This document shows positions 15,391-21,870 of a DNA stretch of 28,319 nt, piece by piece. Position numbers and translations under genes: made by a program. Each line of letters starts with the position of its first letter. Position 1 is the first letter of the stretch. The notes beneath the pieces were generated by a model. It had not been told where the DNA came from. It searched no databases and was given only the letters and a program-made list of their open reading frames with translations. Source of the DNA: a virus; IMG/VR virus record IMGVR_UViG_3300027852_000142, positions 1 to 28,319 of that record; one strand, given 5' to 3'.

Positions 15391-15808
15391 ACATTGGATC
15401 TGGATCCGGCACAAATATCCCGTATTCAGCTGCTCTCTGTTGAATAAAGCCATAAAGATCTGCCATATATTTCATTTCCAACAAATCACGCTTACCCTCT
15501 TCATTTCTGGTTGTTGTTCTTTTCGGGATCTGCTTAACCTTTCCCATAATGGCTTTCTTATTCCAGCCAAAATACTCACCGCAGAAAAACTCATGAATAT
15601 AAAGCCTTTCTTTTTCACCTCTTAAACCCATTGCTTCCATTATTGGTGGATATGCGACAGACCATAGAGCAGCATTCTGCTTATCGCTTTTAGTTACCTT
15701 TTTTTCTCGAAACTCTACCTCCATGCTTCCATCCGTAGGCAAAGTAGACAGATACTTACTCGCATTTAATGCTATCTGCTCATTAATCAAGACAAATACT
15801 TTCTTCAT
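15368..15808 (-). CDS. ninB: NinB-like recombination mediator
   Basis: 146 residues from ATG 15808, which shares one base with the TGA of the upstream gene (TGATG) and has GGGG 6 nt before it; the apparent extra residue before it is a TTG. Family features: KSDKQNAALWSVAYPPIMEAM, the ERLYIHEFFCGEYFGW block, and KRTTTRNEEGKRDL before a C-terminal helix with FIQQRAAEYGI. NinB (Orf of lambda) binds single-stranded DNA and helps RecBCD-independent phage recombination by acting with SSB. It sits beside YbcO-like and gp49-like genes as in lambdoid nin regions. Confidence 0.9.
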   Translation of the reverse strand: MKKVFVLINEQIALNASKYLSTLPTDGSMEVEFREKKVTKSDKQNAALWSVAYPPIMEAMGLRGEKERLYIHEFFCGEYFGWNKKAIMGKVKQIPKRTTTRNEEGKRDLLEMKYMADLYGFIQQRAAEYGIFVPDPDPMYGICRGQ

Positions 15809-16068
15809 CAATACCCCATTTCAGATTTAAAGATGTTTTTACCAATATCGCAGAGCGTTACACACTCGCTCATCTTCATACCGGCCTGAGAAAACGAAAC
15901 ACCATAACCACCATCTGTATCATCAACACATAGGATCAATAGCTTCTTACCTTTTTCATATGCACCATGTTTACCAATTAGCGTAAGCGCATCTTTAAGA
16001 GCATCTTCAGGTGTGCGCATTCTTCCGTCATTTGCCTTTTCAGACATTGAAATGATTTTATCGGTCAT
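15808..16068 (-). CDS. Hypothetical nin-region protein
   Basis: 86 residues: MTDKIISMSEKANDGRM, then a helical segment (TPEDALKDALTLIGKHGAYE) and a strand KKLLILCVDDTDGGYGVSF. The beta-strand plus acidic turn followed by a helix (MSECVTLCDIGKNIF) suggests a small alpha/beta fold. No family is recognised. GGAAG precedes ATG 16068, and it is coupled to ninB. It lies in a block of small nin-like genes. Confidence 0.55.
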   Translation of the reverse strand: MTDKIISMSEKANDGRMRTPEDALKDALTLIGKHGAYEKGKKLLILCVDDTDGGYGVSFSQAGMKMSECVTLCDIGKNIFKSEMGY

Positions 16069-16080
16069 TAATTCTTCCCG

Positions 16081-16281
16081 TTAAATTCTTGTTAATGTTC
16101 CTTGCCAAGGTTTTGTTTGTAAACCCTCATAAAGCCTTTCATGGTCACCATCTGGCGCATCCCAAGCGCCATCCTCATTAAGAACCGGAACAAACTCATA
16201 CACATACCAAACTCCAAAACAATCTTGTGCCATCCAACTAGCCCAATCAGGAATAATCATTTTTCTGGTTAAAGTTCTCAT
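16081..16281 (-). CDS. Small acidic/aromatic hypothetical protein
   Basis: 66 residues with many Trp and Tyr: IIPDWASWMAQDCFGVWYVYE, then WDAPDGDHERLYEGLQ. The 'W.AQD..G.W..YE' pattern is common in short proteins of lambdoid accessory regions, whose function is unknown. The start ATG 16281 is preceded by CTAACGGAAA, a sequence also seen before its neighbours. Cytosolic, no membrane segment. Confidence 0.6.
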   Translation of the reverse strand: MRTLTRKMIIPDWASWMAQDCFGVWYVYEFVPVLNEDGAWDAPDGDHERLYEGLQTKPWQGTLTRI

Positions 16282-16301
16282 ATGCTTTCCGTTAGTTATT
16301 T

Positions 16302-16619
16302 TTAAACAGGCTTAATAGCCTCACCCCAATACAACTGGCTATAAATAAGAGCTAAGGACATATCAAACTCATCACCTTCACCAATAACCATTTGAATCAA
16401 TCCAGTATCATCAACTGAAAGCTCAATATATTGCTTAGCTCCAACAACTTCGCCATCCTCAACATAGAAATCTTTTTTAGGCTCAATACCAATTGTCGCT
16501 GAATACTGATCATCATCATCAACAAGAACCTCACTAAAATCTATATTGAAATATTTTTCATGCCCAGACATAACGTCTTTAACATACTTAACTAGAATTT
16601 CTTCAGTGTGATAACCCAT
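16302..16619 (-). CDS. Hypothetical acidic protein
   Basis: 105 residues, strongly acidic (FSEVLVDDDDQYS, then VIGEGDEFDMSL), with alternating strands and a C-terminal helix. No cysteine or known motif. ATG 16619 is preceded by TAACGGAAACC, the TAA being the stop of the upstream gene. Unrecognised; acidic small proteins like this in phage early regions sometimes mimic DNA or bind host enzymes, but nothing here proves it. Confidence 0.55.
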   Translation of the reverse strand: MGYHTEEILVKYVKDVMSGHEKYFNIDFSEVLVDDDDQYSATIGIEPKKDFYVEDGEVVGAKQYIELSVDDTGLIQMVIGEGDEFDMSLALIYSQLYWGEAIKPV

Positions 16620-16631
16620 AATTGGTTTCCG

Positions 16632-16925
16632 TTATTTTATTTTTTTGAAATATTGCAGACCTTCGAGATACGTTCTATCGTTAGGCTGAAACCCTTGGGC
16701 ACAATTAGGACAAACCCGCTTATCTCCTAACTGCCTTGAAAGGACCGACTTTATCTCGTCATTAATAATTTGCTGATTTTTAATATGCCAATCAACATCA
16801 AAGGCCACACCATCAATAATTGAATGGCTTGGGAAATTGTTTTCCAGGCAAAACGCCTTAAAAGCCAAAGCTAACTCATGCGCTTTAATAAACATAGGAT
16901 CCGTTAAGTATTTATTGCTATTCAC
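16632..16925 (-). CDS. Hypothetical protein with C-terminal CPNC
   Basis: 97 residues from GTG 16925 (GAGGTG 6 nt upstream; GTGA overlap with the stop of the HTH gene). N-terminal helix pair (HELALAFKAFCLENNFPS), a strand GVAFDVDWH, another helix, and a C-terminal CPNCAQGFQPNDR that may hold half of a zinc site. No family recognised. Part of the leftward early operon. Confidence 0.55.
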   Translation of the reverse strand: MNSNKYLTDPMFIKAHELALAFKAFCLENNFPSHSIIDGVAFDVDWHIKNQQIINDEIKSVLSRQLGDKRVCPNCAQGFQPNDRTYLEGLQYFKKIK

Positions 16926-17473
16926 GACATCACCTCTTCTACATAACCAGTTTCAAACCAATTATTTTCATCAAGCCATAATTCCATTTCACGTTTACCT
17001 GATGCCATCCAGTTTCTTAATACGTTAATACTTTCAGATCTAGCCTCAACCCAGCCTAAAGCCGTGGTAAATTGCTGCCTGCTTACCCCAACGTCATACG
17101 CCATTCGTTTCACCGGATAACTGTCACTATAAACTTCAAGGGCTCGTTCAGCCTGTACCGTAACCTTACCGAGTTTCTTTAATTGCTCGATGGTTTTGTT
17201 TTTCCCTAATTTACAAGCAATTAGATAATCAGCGATCATATCCCCTAGCAATTCATCACGACCAGTACCTGGCTCACCGTAGATGCACTTCAATGCCAGA
17301 CCATGCACTTGTGGCTCGCATTTTGATACCCTGGCTGAAATAGATAGTGCAACATCAAAAACCGGCTCACCTCCCCCACCTTTTTTCATTAAACTACCTA
17401 TCTGGCTTTTAACGTTTGACTTAGCCGCATAATGCTCTGCCCACGTTATTGCTTCAGCTGCATCTTTGAACAT
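16922..17473 (-). CDS. HTH-containing protein, candidate late regulator
   Basis: 183 residues. A first helical part (AITWAEHYAAKSNVKSQ), a loop with CIYGEPGTGRDELLGDM, and a C-terminal region with a helix-turn-helix-like stretch VKRMAYDVGVSRQQFTTAL followed by WVEARSESINVLRNWM. The glycine-rich GKKGGGGE-like turn near residue 32 is odd but not a Walker motif. The HTH and place between replication and nin genes would fit a transcription regulator, including a Q-like antiterminator; no Q family signature is plain. AGGGGG precedes ATG 17473. Confidence 0.5.
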   Translation of the reverse strand: MFKDAAEAITWAEHYAAKSNVKSQIGSLMKKGGGGEPVFDVALSISARVSKCEPQVHGLALKCIYGEPGTGRDELLGDMIADYLIACKLGKNKTIEQLKKLGKVTVQAERALEVYSDSYPVKRMAYDVGVSRQQFTTALGWVEARSESINVLRNWMASGKREMELWLDENNWFETGYVEEVMS

Positions 17474-17481
17474 TGAACCCC

Positions 17482-17877
17482 CTAAATGTGTATCTCAGTA
17501 AATCGAATGCCCTGCTGCTTTACACAGCGTATTTTTATTGGATACCTGGCTTCCACCATTTTCTTTTTTAACTTAAAGGTCGGAGTCACCGCGCCCTTTA
17601 CATCAACATGATCAATACGACCATCAGAATAAACCACCAAGAAATCCAACCGATACTTAACCCCTGCCTCTAGCAAGAATGGAACTTGTTGTAAAAAATA
17701 ACTTACATCCCCATTCTCTTTCAGTATCAATAAGTAATTGTAATAAGCCGCCTCTGCCTTTGAATCAAAGAGGATCCCATCTACAGTTACCTTTACATTT
17801 TTAAATTTTGATTTTTTGGGCAGATTAATAACCATTTTTTTATAGTCGGCTAAGCTATATGATTTATGCCCCGGCAT
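17482..17877 (-). CDS. DUF1064 family PD-(D/E)xK-like nuclease
   Basis: 131 residues. The family pattern is present: VDGILFDSKAEAAYYNYL with Glu42, LQQVPFLLEAGVKYRLDF with Asp78, then IDHVDVKG giving Asp92-x-Lys94, and TPTFKLKKKMVEARYP. E...D...DxK is the arrangement of PD-(D/E)xK nucleases, so it may be a Holliday-junction or structure-specific phage endonuclease; the biochemical role of DUF1064 is not established. GGAAG stands 9 nt before ATG 17877, and it overlaps the previous gene by 14 bp. Confidence 0.8.
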   Translation of the reverse strand: MPGHKSYSLADYKKMVINLPKKSKFKNVKVTVDGILFDSKAEAAYYNYLLILKENGDVSYFLQQVPFLLEAGVKYRLDFLVVYSDGRIDHVDVKGAVTPTFKLKKKMVEARYPIKIRCVKQQGIRFTEIHI

Positions 17878-18448
17878 GTATATCTTCCATTAATTTATCT
17901 ATTTGCCATTGAGCAGATACTTCACCCCTTGATCGAATAAATTCAGCATCACTACCAGCTTGTTTTCGTAATGCCTTTATTGTCATTACCTTTATTTCAG
18001 CCAAGGCGTTATCAGCCATTTCATCTATTCGCTCATACACCCAAGCATACGAATCACTTTTAAACCTTTTAAGATCTTCGTGCTCTAACCTGACGTAATC
18101 TACATTCGTATTTTCAAGTGCTTTAAACTTCTCAGCTCCACGTTCTGATAACTGCCTACCATAATCAGCTATCGTATCTTTATTGGCTCCCGCCATGGAC
18201 ATAGTCTTGGCAACTCTTTCAGTCTCCTGCTGAATATAAGGATCATCACCTTGAGGGCTCCCAATCTCATTACCGTCAACATCACAATCAACATATTTCT
18301 TATCAACGGCCAATATCGGTTGCCACATAAATACCCGGCCATTCGATTTATTTAATAAATAACGAGGCTTAGGGTTATCCAATAGCGCCTTGCTTTGAGA
18401 TCCATTTAACGCCAGGCCGTTTGATTGTTCAGATGATAATTCCTGCAT
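17864..18448 (-). CDS. Hypothetical early protein, mainly helical
   Basis: 194 residues. A polar N-terminus (SSEQSNGLALNGSQS) is followed by a short beta segment (GRVFMWQPILAVDKKYVDCD) and a long helical part (residues about 75-190, with DNALAEIKVMTIKALRKQ). No cysteine pair, nucleotide-binding or membrane feature. Its ATG overlaps the stop of the preceding gene (TAATG). Not recognised; some virion-linked proteins share the 'RVF.W.P.L' start, but I cannot assign it. Confidence 0.55.
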   Translation of the reverse strand: MQELSSEQSNGLALNGSQSKALLDNPKPRYLLNKSNGRVFMWQPILAVDKKYVDCDVDGNEIGSPQGDDPYIQQETERVAKTMSMAGANKDTIADYGRQLSERGAEKFKALENTNVDYVRLEHEDLKRFKSDSYAWVYERIDEMADNALAEIKVMTIKALRKQAGSDAEFIRSRGEVSAQWQIDKLMEDIHAGA

Positions 18449-18720
18449 TAGATATCATCCCGCCAGTCGTTTTTATCTTCATTGAAACTGAATTTCTTAC
18501 AGGTCTTATCGTTTTTCATAACCCAATCTGCATTCATTTCCTTTAAGCAGGCATATACACCCGAATCAAAATCAAACCGACCTAAGCACCTTGCGCACCT
18601 GAATTCACGGTGCTGCTGCATTTGCAATACATTGGCTGAATGCTCAGGCCCGGTTAATTTAATATGCTCTTTTGGAACTGGCCTCATACGCTTACCTGAA
18701 ATAGCATCCTTTAAAGCCAT
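18448..18720 (-). CDS. Small putative zinc-binding protein
   Basis: 90 residues. Basic start (ISGKRMRPVPKEHIKL), then FRCARCLGRFDF, a zinc-knuckle-like CxxC; further Cys at about 58 and 74 (VYACLKE, KTCKKF) could complete a site. The end is acidic (NEDKNDWRDD). GAGG lies about 10 nt before ATG 18720, and its stop is coupled to the next gene. No family recognised. Confidence 0.55.
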   Translation of the reverse strand: MALKDAISGKRMRPVPKEHIKLTGPEHSANVLQMQQHREFRCARCLGRFDFDSGVYACLKEMNADWVMKNDKTCKKFSFNEDKNDWRDDI

Positions 18721-18722
18721 TA

Positions 18723-19019
18723 CTACGCAGCCTCTTTGACTTCAGCCAGCAAACGCTTTTCCTCTAACCGCTTCATCTGCTTTAATCTGCGCGCACATTC
18801 TTGCTTTCCCTGATGAGGCATATGCTTTCTATTTTTCATTTCTGTTAATGGGGTAATGTCTCTACGCTGGGTACGGCTTATACCGGGTGGCAATTTATAG
18901 CGATTATTTGCAATCACTCGCTTTGATTTAGCTGGCCCAGACGTAATGCTGGGTAATTTAGGATTAAATACACTAGATAAACCTAGTGCAGCCGCCATCA
19001 TTAATATATTTTTTTTCAT
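18723..19019 (-). CDS. Basic hypothetical protein with hydrophobic N-terminus
   Basis: 98 residues. The first 18 residues (MKKNILMMAAALGLSSVF) look like a short signal or membrane-contact segment; the remainder is very basic (about a quarter Lys/Arg), including RTQRRDITPL and ECARRLKQMKRLEEK, as in nucleic-acid-binding peptides. AGGGGA, 7 nt before ATG 19019, overlaps the ancestral stop codon of the frameshifted gene upstream. Function unknown. Confidence 0.55.
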   Translation of the reverse strand: MKKNILMMAAALGLSSVFNPKLPSITSGPAKSKRVIANNRYKLPPGISRTQRRDITPLTEMKNRKHMPHQGKQECARRLKQMKRLEEKRLLAEVKEAA

Positions 19020-19027
19020 GTATTCCC

Positions 19028-19260
19028 CTAAGCTGTTTTTTTAAAGTTATTCGAAAAATGCTCTTCACATGCTTTCTTTGCTAAATCTTGATGCTTAAAT
19101 CTTGATGCTTAAATCTTGATTCAATAATTTTTTTATTAACCCAAGCAGTAAAACAATACTCCCCTTTCTTAACTATCAATCGAGTTATTGTGTACACATT
19201 ATGAAACTCGGTATCATTAGCTCGAAGATGGTAGTTATTTATCCTTTTCCAATTAAGCAT
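19028..19260 (-). pseudogene. Small gene frameshifted by a 14-bp tandem duplication
   Basis: ATG 19260 opens MLNWKRINNYHLRANDTEF, then NVYTITRLIVKKGEYCFTAW, and stops early at TAG 19083-19081 (59 residues). The stop is created by an extra copy of a 14-bp unit at 19083-19110. Removing one copy gives an uninterrupted 72-residue frame, continuing FKHQDLAKKACEEHFSNNFK and ending at TAG 19030-19028, which overlaps the ribosome site of the next gene exactly as expected for a tight operon. No family recognised; the restored protein is basic with an alpha/beta look. Confidence 0.7.
19082..19120. repeat. 14-bp tandem duplication (2.8 copies)
   Basis: The unit AAATCTTGATGCTT lies at 19083-19096 and 19097-19110, followed by ten bases of a third (19111-19120). 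It adds 14 bp to the small gene at 19028-19260 and breaks its frame. Confidence 0.95.
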
Positions 19261-19262
19261 GT

Positions 19263-19547
19263 TTAGACCGGATACCAGGTCAACGCTTTACGACCTGTCT
19301 CTTTACACTTTCTTGATTCACCGTTCTTAACAAAATTTAAACTCCTGGCATCGGGAAGCCTTCTTGCAATCACGTGATAATCAATCCCCGTTGCCTTTGC
19401 TAGTTCCGCAGAAGTGAAACCAATTAATTTTTTTACCTCATCAACAACCCGCATCATTTGAACTGCGCGTCTACCACTGGTAGTTATTTCCTTTTCTGCA
19501 ATATGCGATGTTTCTGGATCTGAGTTTCTTGCTGCTGGCGCTAACAT
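19263..19547 (-). CDS. Winged-helix-like phage regulatory protein
   Basis: 94 residues from ATG 19547, chosen because GAGGT stands 8 nt upstream; a GTG at 19571 extends the frame by 8 residues. Common phage motif order: ARNSDPETSHIAEKE, then VDEVKKLIGFTSAELAKATGI, ARRLPDARSLNFV, and ESRKCKETGRKALTW. The middle looks like a winged helix that senses or binds DNA. Proteins of this type are frequent after replication genes in temperate phages of gammaproteobacteria, without an agreed function. Confidence 0.7.
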   Translation of the reverse strand: MLAPAARNSDPETSHIAEKEITTSGRRAVQMMRVVDEVKKLIGFTSAELAKATGIDYHVIARRLPDARSLNFVKNGESRKCKETGRKALTWYPV

Positions 19548-19593
19548 ATTTTTTACCTCATTAGGTTCCACGTGGATCTCTTAACAATTAACT

Positions 19594-20037
19594 TTAAATA
19601 ACACCTGCCGCTCGTAATGCTTCGTGCCGAGCAACTTTGCATGAGTCTGGTGTAGCTTTAATGCTGCCGATTTGTTTAAAGCTTTCATAATCTTTGTGAT
19701 ACGTTGCAGTTTTTGTATCAACGCATAACCTCATAAATTCCTGTAACTCAGGTGGCCATTCTTCTTTACGTAAAATACATGCATTTAAGCCGCGAATAAT
19801 ATCTTCAGGCTTTAAGCCGTGTAATTTTTTACACCAGCTTTTAAAAACATCACCACCCACAGCACCGTATTTTATTTGCGCCTTTTTGCCATACAGCTCA
19901 ACTAGCTCTTTCCAAACACGCGCCATCACCGTCTGTGTCTTCTTCGGAATTGAGATCTCGTAGGAATTCTTCGGCTTCCCGATTTGTTTGTTCGAGAGCT
20001 GTTTCGCGTTGGGGAGAGATTGATTTATTGTTTCCAT
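19594..20037 (-). CDS. Replication protein P-like helicase loader
   Basis: 147 residues from ATG 20037, chosen on a GAGG 8 nt upstream; the alternative ATG 19926 (MARVWKEL) has only a weak site. Features of the lambda P-type family: WKELVELYGKKAQIKYG, VFKSWCKKLHGLKPEDI, then GLNACILRKEEWPPELQEF followed by MRLC. These proteins recruit the host DnaB helicase to the phage origin. It overlaps the 3' end of the O-like gene by 140 bp in another frame, which is long for a phage overlap. The N-terminal 37 residues are polar and may be dispensable. Confidence 0.75.
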   Translation of the reverse strand: METINQSLPNAKQLSNKQIGKPKNSYEISIPKKTQTVMARVWKELVELYGKKAQIKYGAVGGDVFKSWCKKLHGLKPEDIIRGLNACILRKEEWPPELQEFMRLCVDTKTATYHKDYESFKQIGSIKATPDSCKVARHEALRAAGVI

Positions 20038-20752
20038 TTGAATTGCCTCGTTTAGCGCTGAATACTTTTGCTTTCATCAGCCACTTAAAAAATTCTTCAT
20101 CCCAATCACAACTAGTCTTACCATTTGATTTTTGATGCGAAATAAAAATAAGAACTTCATCAGAATTATTAACGATTTCTTTTGGCACCATCGCGAGAAT
20201 GGCTTGCTGCTTTGTTTGCTCAGTTGGAATAAAATCATCTGAAATAGATGTTCTTAGATTATCTTCGAGAGAGGATTTGTTTTTGTTTTTATTTACCTCT
20301 ACCTTTACTTCTTCCTTTACCTTTACATTTGTGGCATTTCCGCCAACATTTACCCAGTTTTGGTAGGAATTAACCCCGCTGCATATGTAGTTTTCGTTAA
20401 TATTTACTGTTTTCTTCTTTTTAGCCGCCTCAAAAAATCGGTTTTGAATGGCTTTAGAAGTAAGTATTCTGTGATTATCATGAATGGTTTTAGTGAATAT
20501 GTTTCGATCAAGGCAAACATTAATGCAGTCTATTACTTCGTTAATGTCGGAATCTATTTTTCGTTTAATCAGAAGATGAAGGTCTTTATTATTTTCAATA
20601 TAGTAACCCTCACCTGAATAGATCATCTGCCAAATAGTAATCAGCACACCCAAACCTATTGCACCTTTTTCTATTAGGTACATTTCTGTTTTATCATCAA
20701 ATCGACAATCTAAAGGAAAGTAATCAATACCCTGTTTCGTAGGTCTTGCCAT
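19898..20752 (-). CDS. Replication initiation protein (O-like, Lin1244/DUF4373 N-terminus)
   Basis: 284 residues. The N-terminus MARPTKQGIDYFPLDCRFDD, with GAIGLGVLITIWQMIYSGEGYY, is the winged-helix domain seen in DUF4373 replisome organisers. A Lys/Asn-rich linker (about 118-165, VKVKEEVKVEVNKNKNKSS) is followed by a C-terminal DnaT-like segment FISHQKSNGKTSCDWDEEF. It should bind the phage origin and hand over to the P-like loader encoded next. AAGGG lies about 8 nt before ATG 20752. The repeated Lys/Val/Glu linker is coded by purine-rich DNA near 20280-20330; an origin inside the gene, as in lambda O, was looked for but no clear iterons were found. Confidence 0.8.
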   Translation of the reverse strand: MARPTKQGIDYFPLDCRFDDKTEMYLIEKGAIGLGVLITIWQMIYSGEGYYIENNKDLHLLIKRKIDSDINEVIDCINVCLDRNIFTKTIHDNHRILTSKAIQNRFFEAAKKKKTVNINENYICSGVNSYQNWVNVGGNATNVKVKEEVKVEVNKNKNKSSLEDNLRTSISDDFIPTEQTKQQAILAMVPKEIVNNSDEVLIFISHQKSNGKTSCDWDEEFFKWLMKAKVFSAKRGNSNGNNKSISPQRETALEQTNREAEEFLRDLNSEEDTDGDGACLERAS

Positions 20753-20784
20753 AATTAGCCCTTTATTCGCCCTGTTCCAGCCGT

Positions 20785-21021
20785 TTACTTATTTGCATTT
20801 TTTCGCATAATTAAGTCATGACCATAAACATGCGCAATCAGAACATTACGAACATACTCAGCAAGAGGGATTCCGTTATCACCTGTCATTACCGCCATAG
20901 CAGTGAGCTTTTCTTTAAGCTCTTGAGGACCAGATGTTTTTATTTCTTCTGTATTCTTACCAAATTGACTAGAGTTTTGGCTTCTGCAAAACTTTACATC
21001 GCTATTTTCATCACAGCTCAT
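20785..21021 (-). CDS. Small RHH-like protein in the cII position
   Basis: 78 residues. A polar N-terminus (SCDENSDVKFCRSQNSS) leads to a segment EIKTSGPQELKEKLTAMAV and IPLAEYVRNVLIAHVYG that looks like a strand-helix-helix ribbon-helix-helix unit. ATG 21021 overlaps the stop of the Cro-like gene (ATGA). In lambda the gene at this place is cII, an activator of lysogeny; this protein has no resemblance in sequence to CII, so a regulatory role is inference from place and fold impression only. Confidence 0.5.
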   Translation of the reverse strand: MSCDENSDVKFCRSQNSSQFGKNTEEIKTSGPQELKEKLTAMAVMTGDNGIPLAEYVRNVLIAHVYGHDLIMRKNANK

Positions 21022-21257
21022 GCGACTTCCTTATTTGTGTTTATGTTTCCAGGCCTTAACTCTTCAACGGAAACCTTTGAATTAGTTGCTTTTGATATTT
21101 TTTCGGCATATGCAGTTTCGCCAGTCCAGTCAGTTCGTGGTAATCGCCCTTTTGATTCCCACTTTCTAACCGCCTGGTAACTAACGTCACAAACATCAGC
21201 CAAACCTGTTAAACCAAGAATTGATATTGCTTTAGTGATTGGATTATTGTTTTTCAT
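21018..21257 (-). CDS. Cro/YdaS-like transcriptional regulator
   Basis: 79 residues from ATG 21257; the longer frame from a TTG at 21299 would run through the promoter. The sequence KAISILGLTGLADVCDVSYQ, then AVRKWESKGRLPRTDWTGET, is a YdaS/Cro-type helix-turn-helix, with the WE.KG.LPR recognition-helix tail typical of that group. It should repress its own promoter and the repressor promoter and favour lytic growth. The -10 box at 21264-21269 puts the predicted start point at or next to the ATG, so the message may be leaderless; no ribosome site is present upstream. Confidence 0.75.
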   Translation of the reverse strand: MKNNNPITKAISILGLTGLADVCDVSYQAVRKWESKGRLPRTDWTGETAYAEKISKATNSKVSVEELRPGNINTNKEVA

Positions 21258-21263
21258 GTGGCA

Positions 21264-21292
21264 AGAGTAACCAATAGTTATTTTTATGTCAA
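21264..21292 (-). promoter_or_regulatory. Leftward early promoter (pR-like)
   Basis: On the minus strand TTGACA (21292-21287), 17-bp spacer, TACTCT (21269-21264). Both boxes are overlapped or abutted by operators at 21268-21280 and 21293-21305. Drives the Cro-like and replication genes. Confidence 0.75.
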
Positions 21293-21305
21293 TAACCAAA
21301 AGTTA
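21268..21305. promoter_or_regulatory. Twin repressor operators at the cI-cro intergenic region
   Basis: TAACCAATAGTTA (21268-21280) and TAACCAAAAGTTA (21293-21305) are 13-bp imperfect palindromes with TAAC/GTTA ends, 25 bp centre to centre. One covers the spacer and -10 of the leftward promoter; the other abuts its -35. The same sites in reverse complement recur at 22194-22231. They also lie upstream of the divergent repressor gene, so they probably control both. Confidence 0.8.
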
Positions 21306-21324
21306 CTTTTAGATCGGTAATAAT

Positions 21325-21870
21325 ATGGATATGAGATACCCAGAATTTGCAGAACGCTTTAAAGCAGCATGCTTGAAGGCTAATATGCCAAAAGCACAAA
21401 CGGCACTTGGCGATAAACTTGGCGTTAGTGGCCCAATGGTTCACGCCTATCGAAATGGTGAAAAGCTACCAGGAACTGACAAGCTTGGGTTTATTGCGAA
21501 AAAGCTACACGTAACCATAGACTGGCTAATAAATGGCGTAGAAACACCGGGATTGTCTGTTTCAGAGCAAAAACTAATAGATAATTACCGTGAAGCCTCA
21601 GATACAGCCAAGCATTACATTGAATCTGTTGCAGAACGCGAAGCCCAGTATGTTTCGCCTGCCGCTTTTGAGGTCACACCTGACGATATTCAGAGAGCTT
21701 CTGAAGACACCGATATAGCTGGATTGCTTTTAGATGCATTAGACAAGCTTAAATTTGCACATCCTGAAAATACAGATAATTATGATGAAGCTGAAAAACA
21801 GTTAAATCGCTTCTTTACTGAAAATAAATTAAAAACAACGACAACTACTGATAAACGGAACTTTAAATGA
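21325..21870 (+). CDS. CI-type repressor lacking a peptidase domain
   Basis: 181 residues; start ATG 21325, with another ATG two codons on. The N-terminal domain RFKAACLKANMPKAQTALGD, then KLGVSGPMVHAYRNGEKLPG and FIAKKLHVTIDWLINGVE, is a clear HTH_3 (lambda repressor-type) DNA-binding domain with the usual conserved WL..G end. The remaining approximately 95 residues are helical and acidic, with no S24/LexA Ala-Gly site, Ser or Lys catalytic motif, so RecA-driven self-cleavage is unlikely. It should bind the four TAAC...GTTA operators. Its stop overlaps the start of the lipoprotein gene (ATGA). Confidence 0.85.
   Translation: MDMRYPEFAERFKAACLKANMPKAQTALGDKLGVSGPMVHAYRNGEKLPGTDKLGFIAKKLHVTIDWLINGVETPGLSVSEQKLIDNYREASDTAKHYIESVAEREAQYVSPAAFEVTPDDIQRASEDTDIAGLLLDALDKLKFAHPENTDNYDEAEKQLNRFFTENKLKTTTTTDKRNFK

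Noticed and set aside
20200-20400. Replication origin iterons inside the O-like gene
   Set aside because: The tract is AT-rich and encodes a Lys/Val/Glu linker with short similar codon runs, but no regular iterons could be defined by eye.
20818-21180. Plus-strand 120-codon frame opposite the Cro-like and RHH-like genes
   Set aside because: It lies wholly antisense to two coupled genes with recognisable features, lacks a ribosome site and has no protein-like motif.
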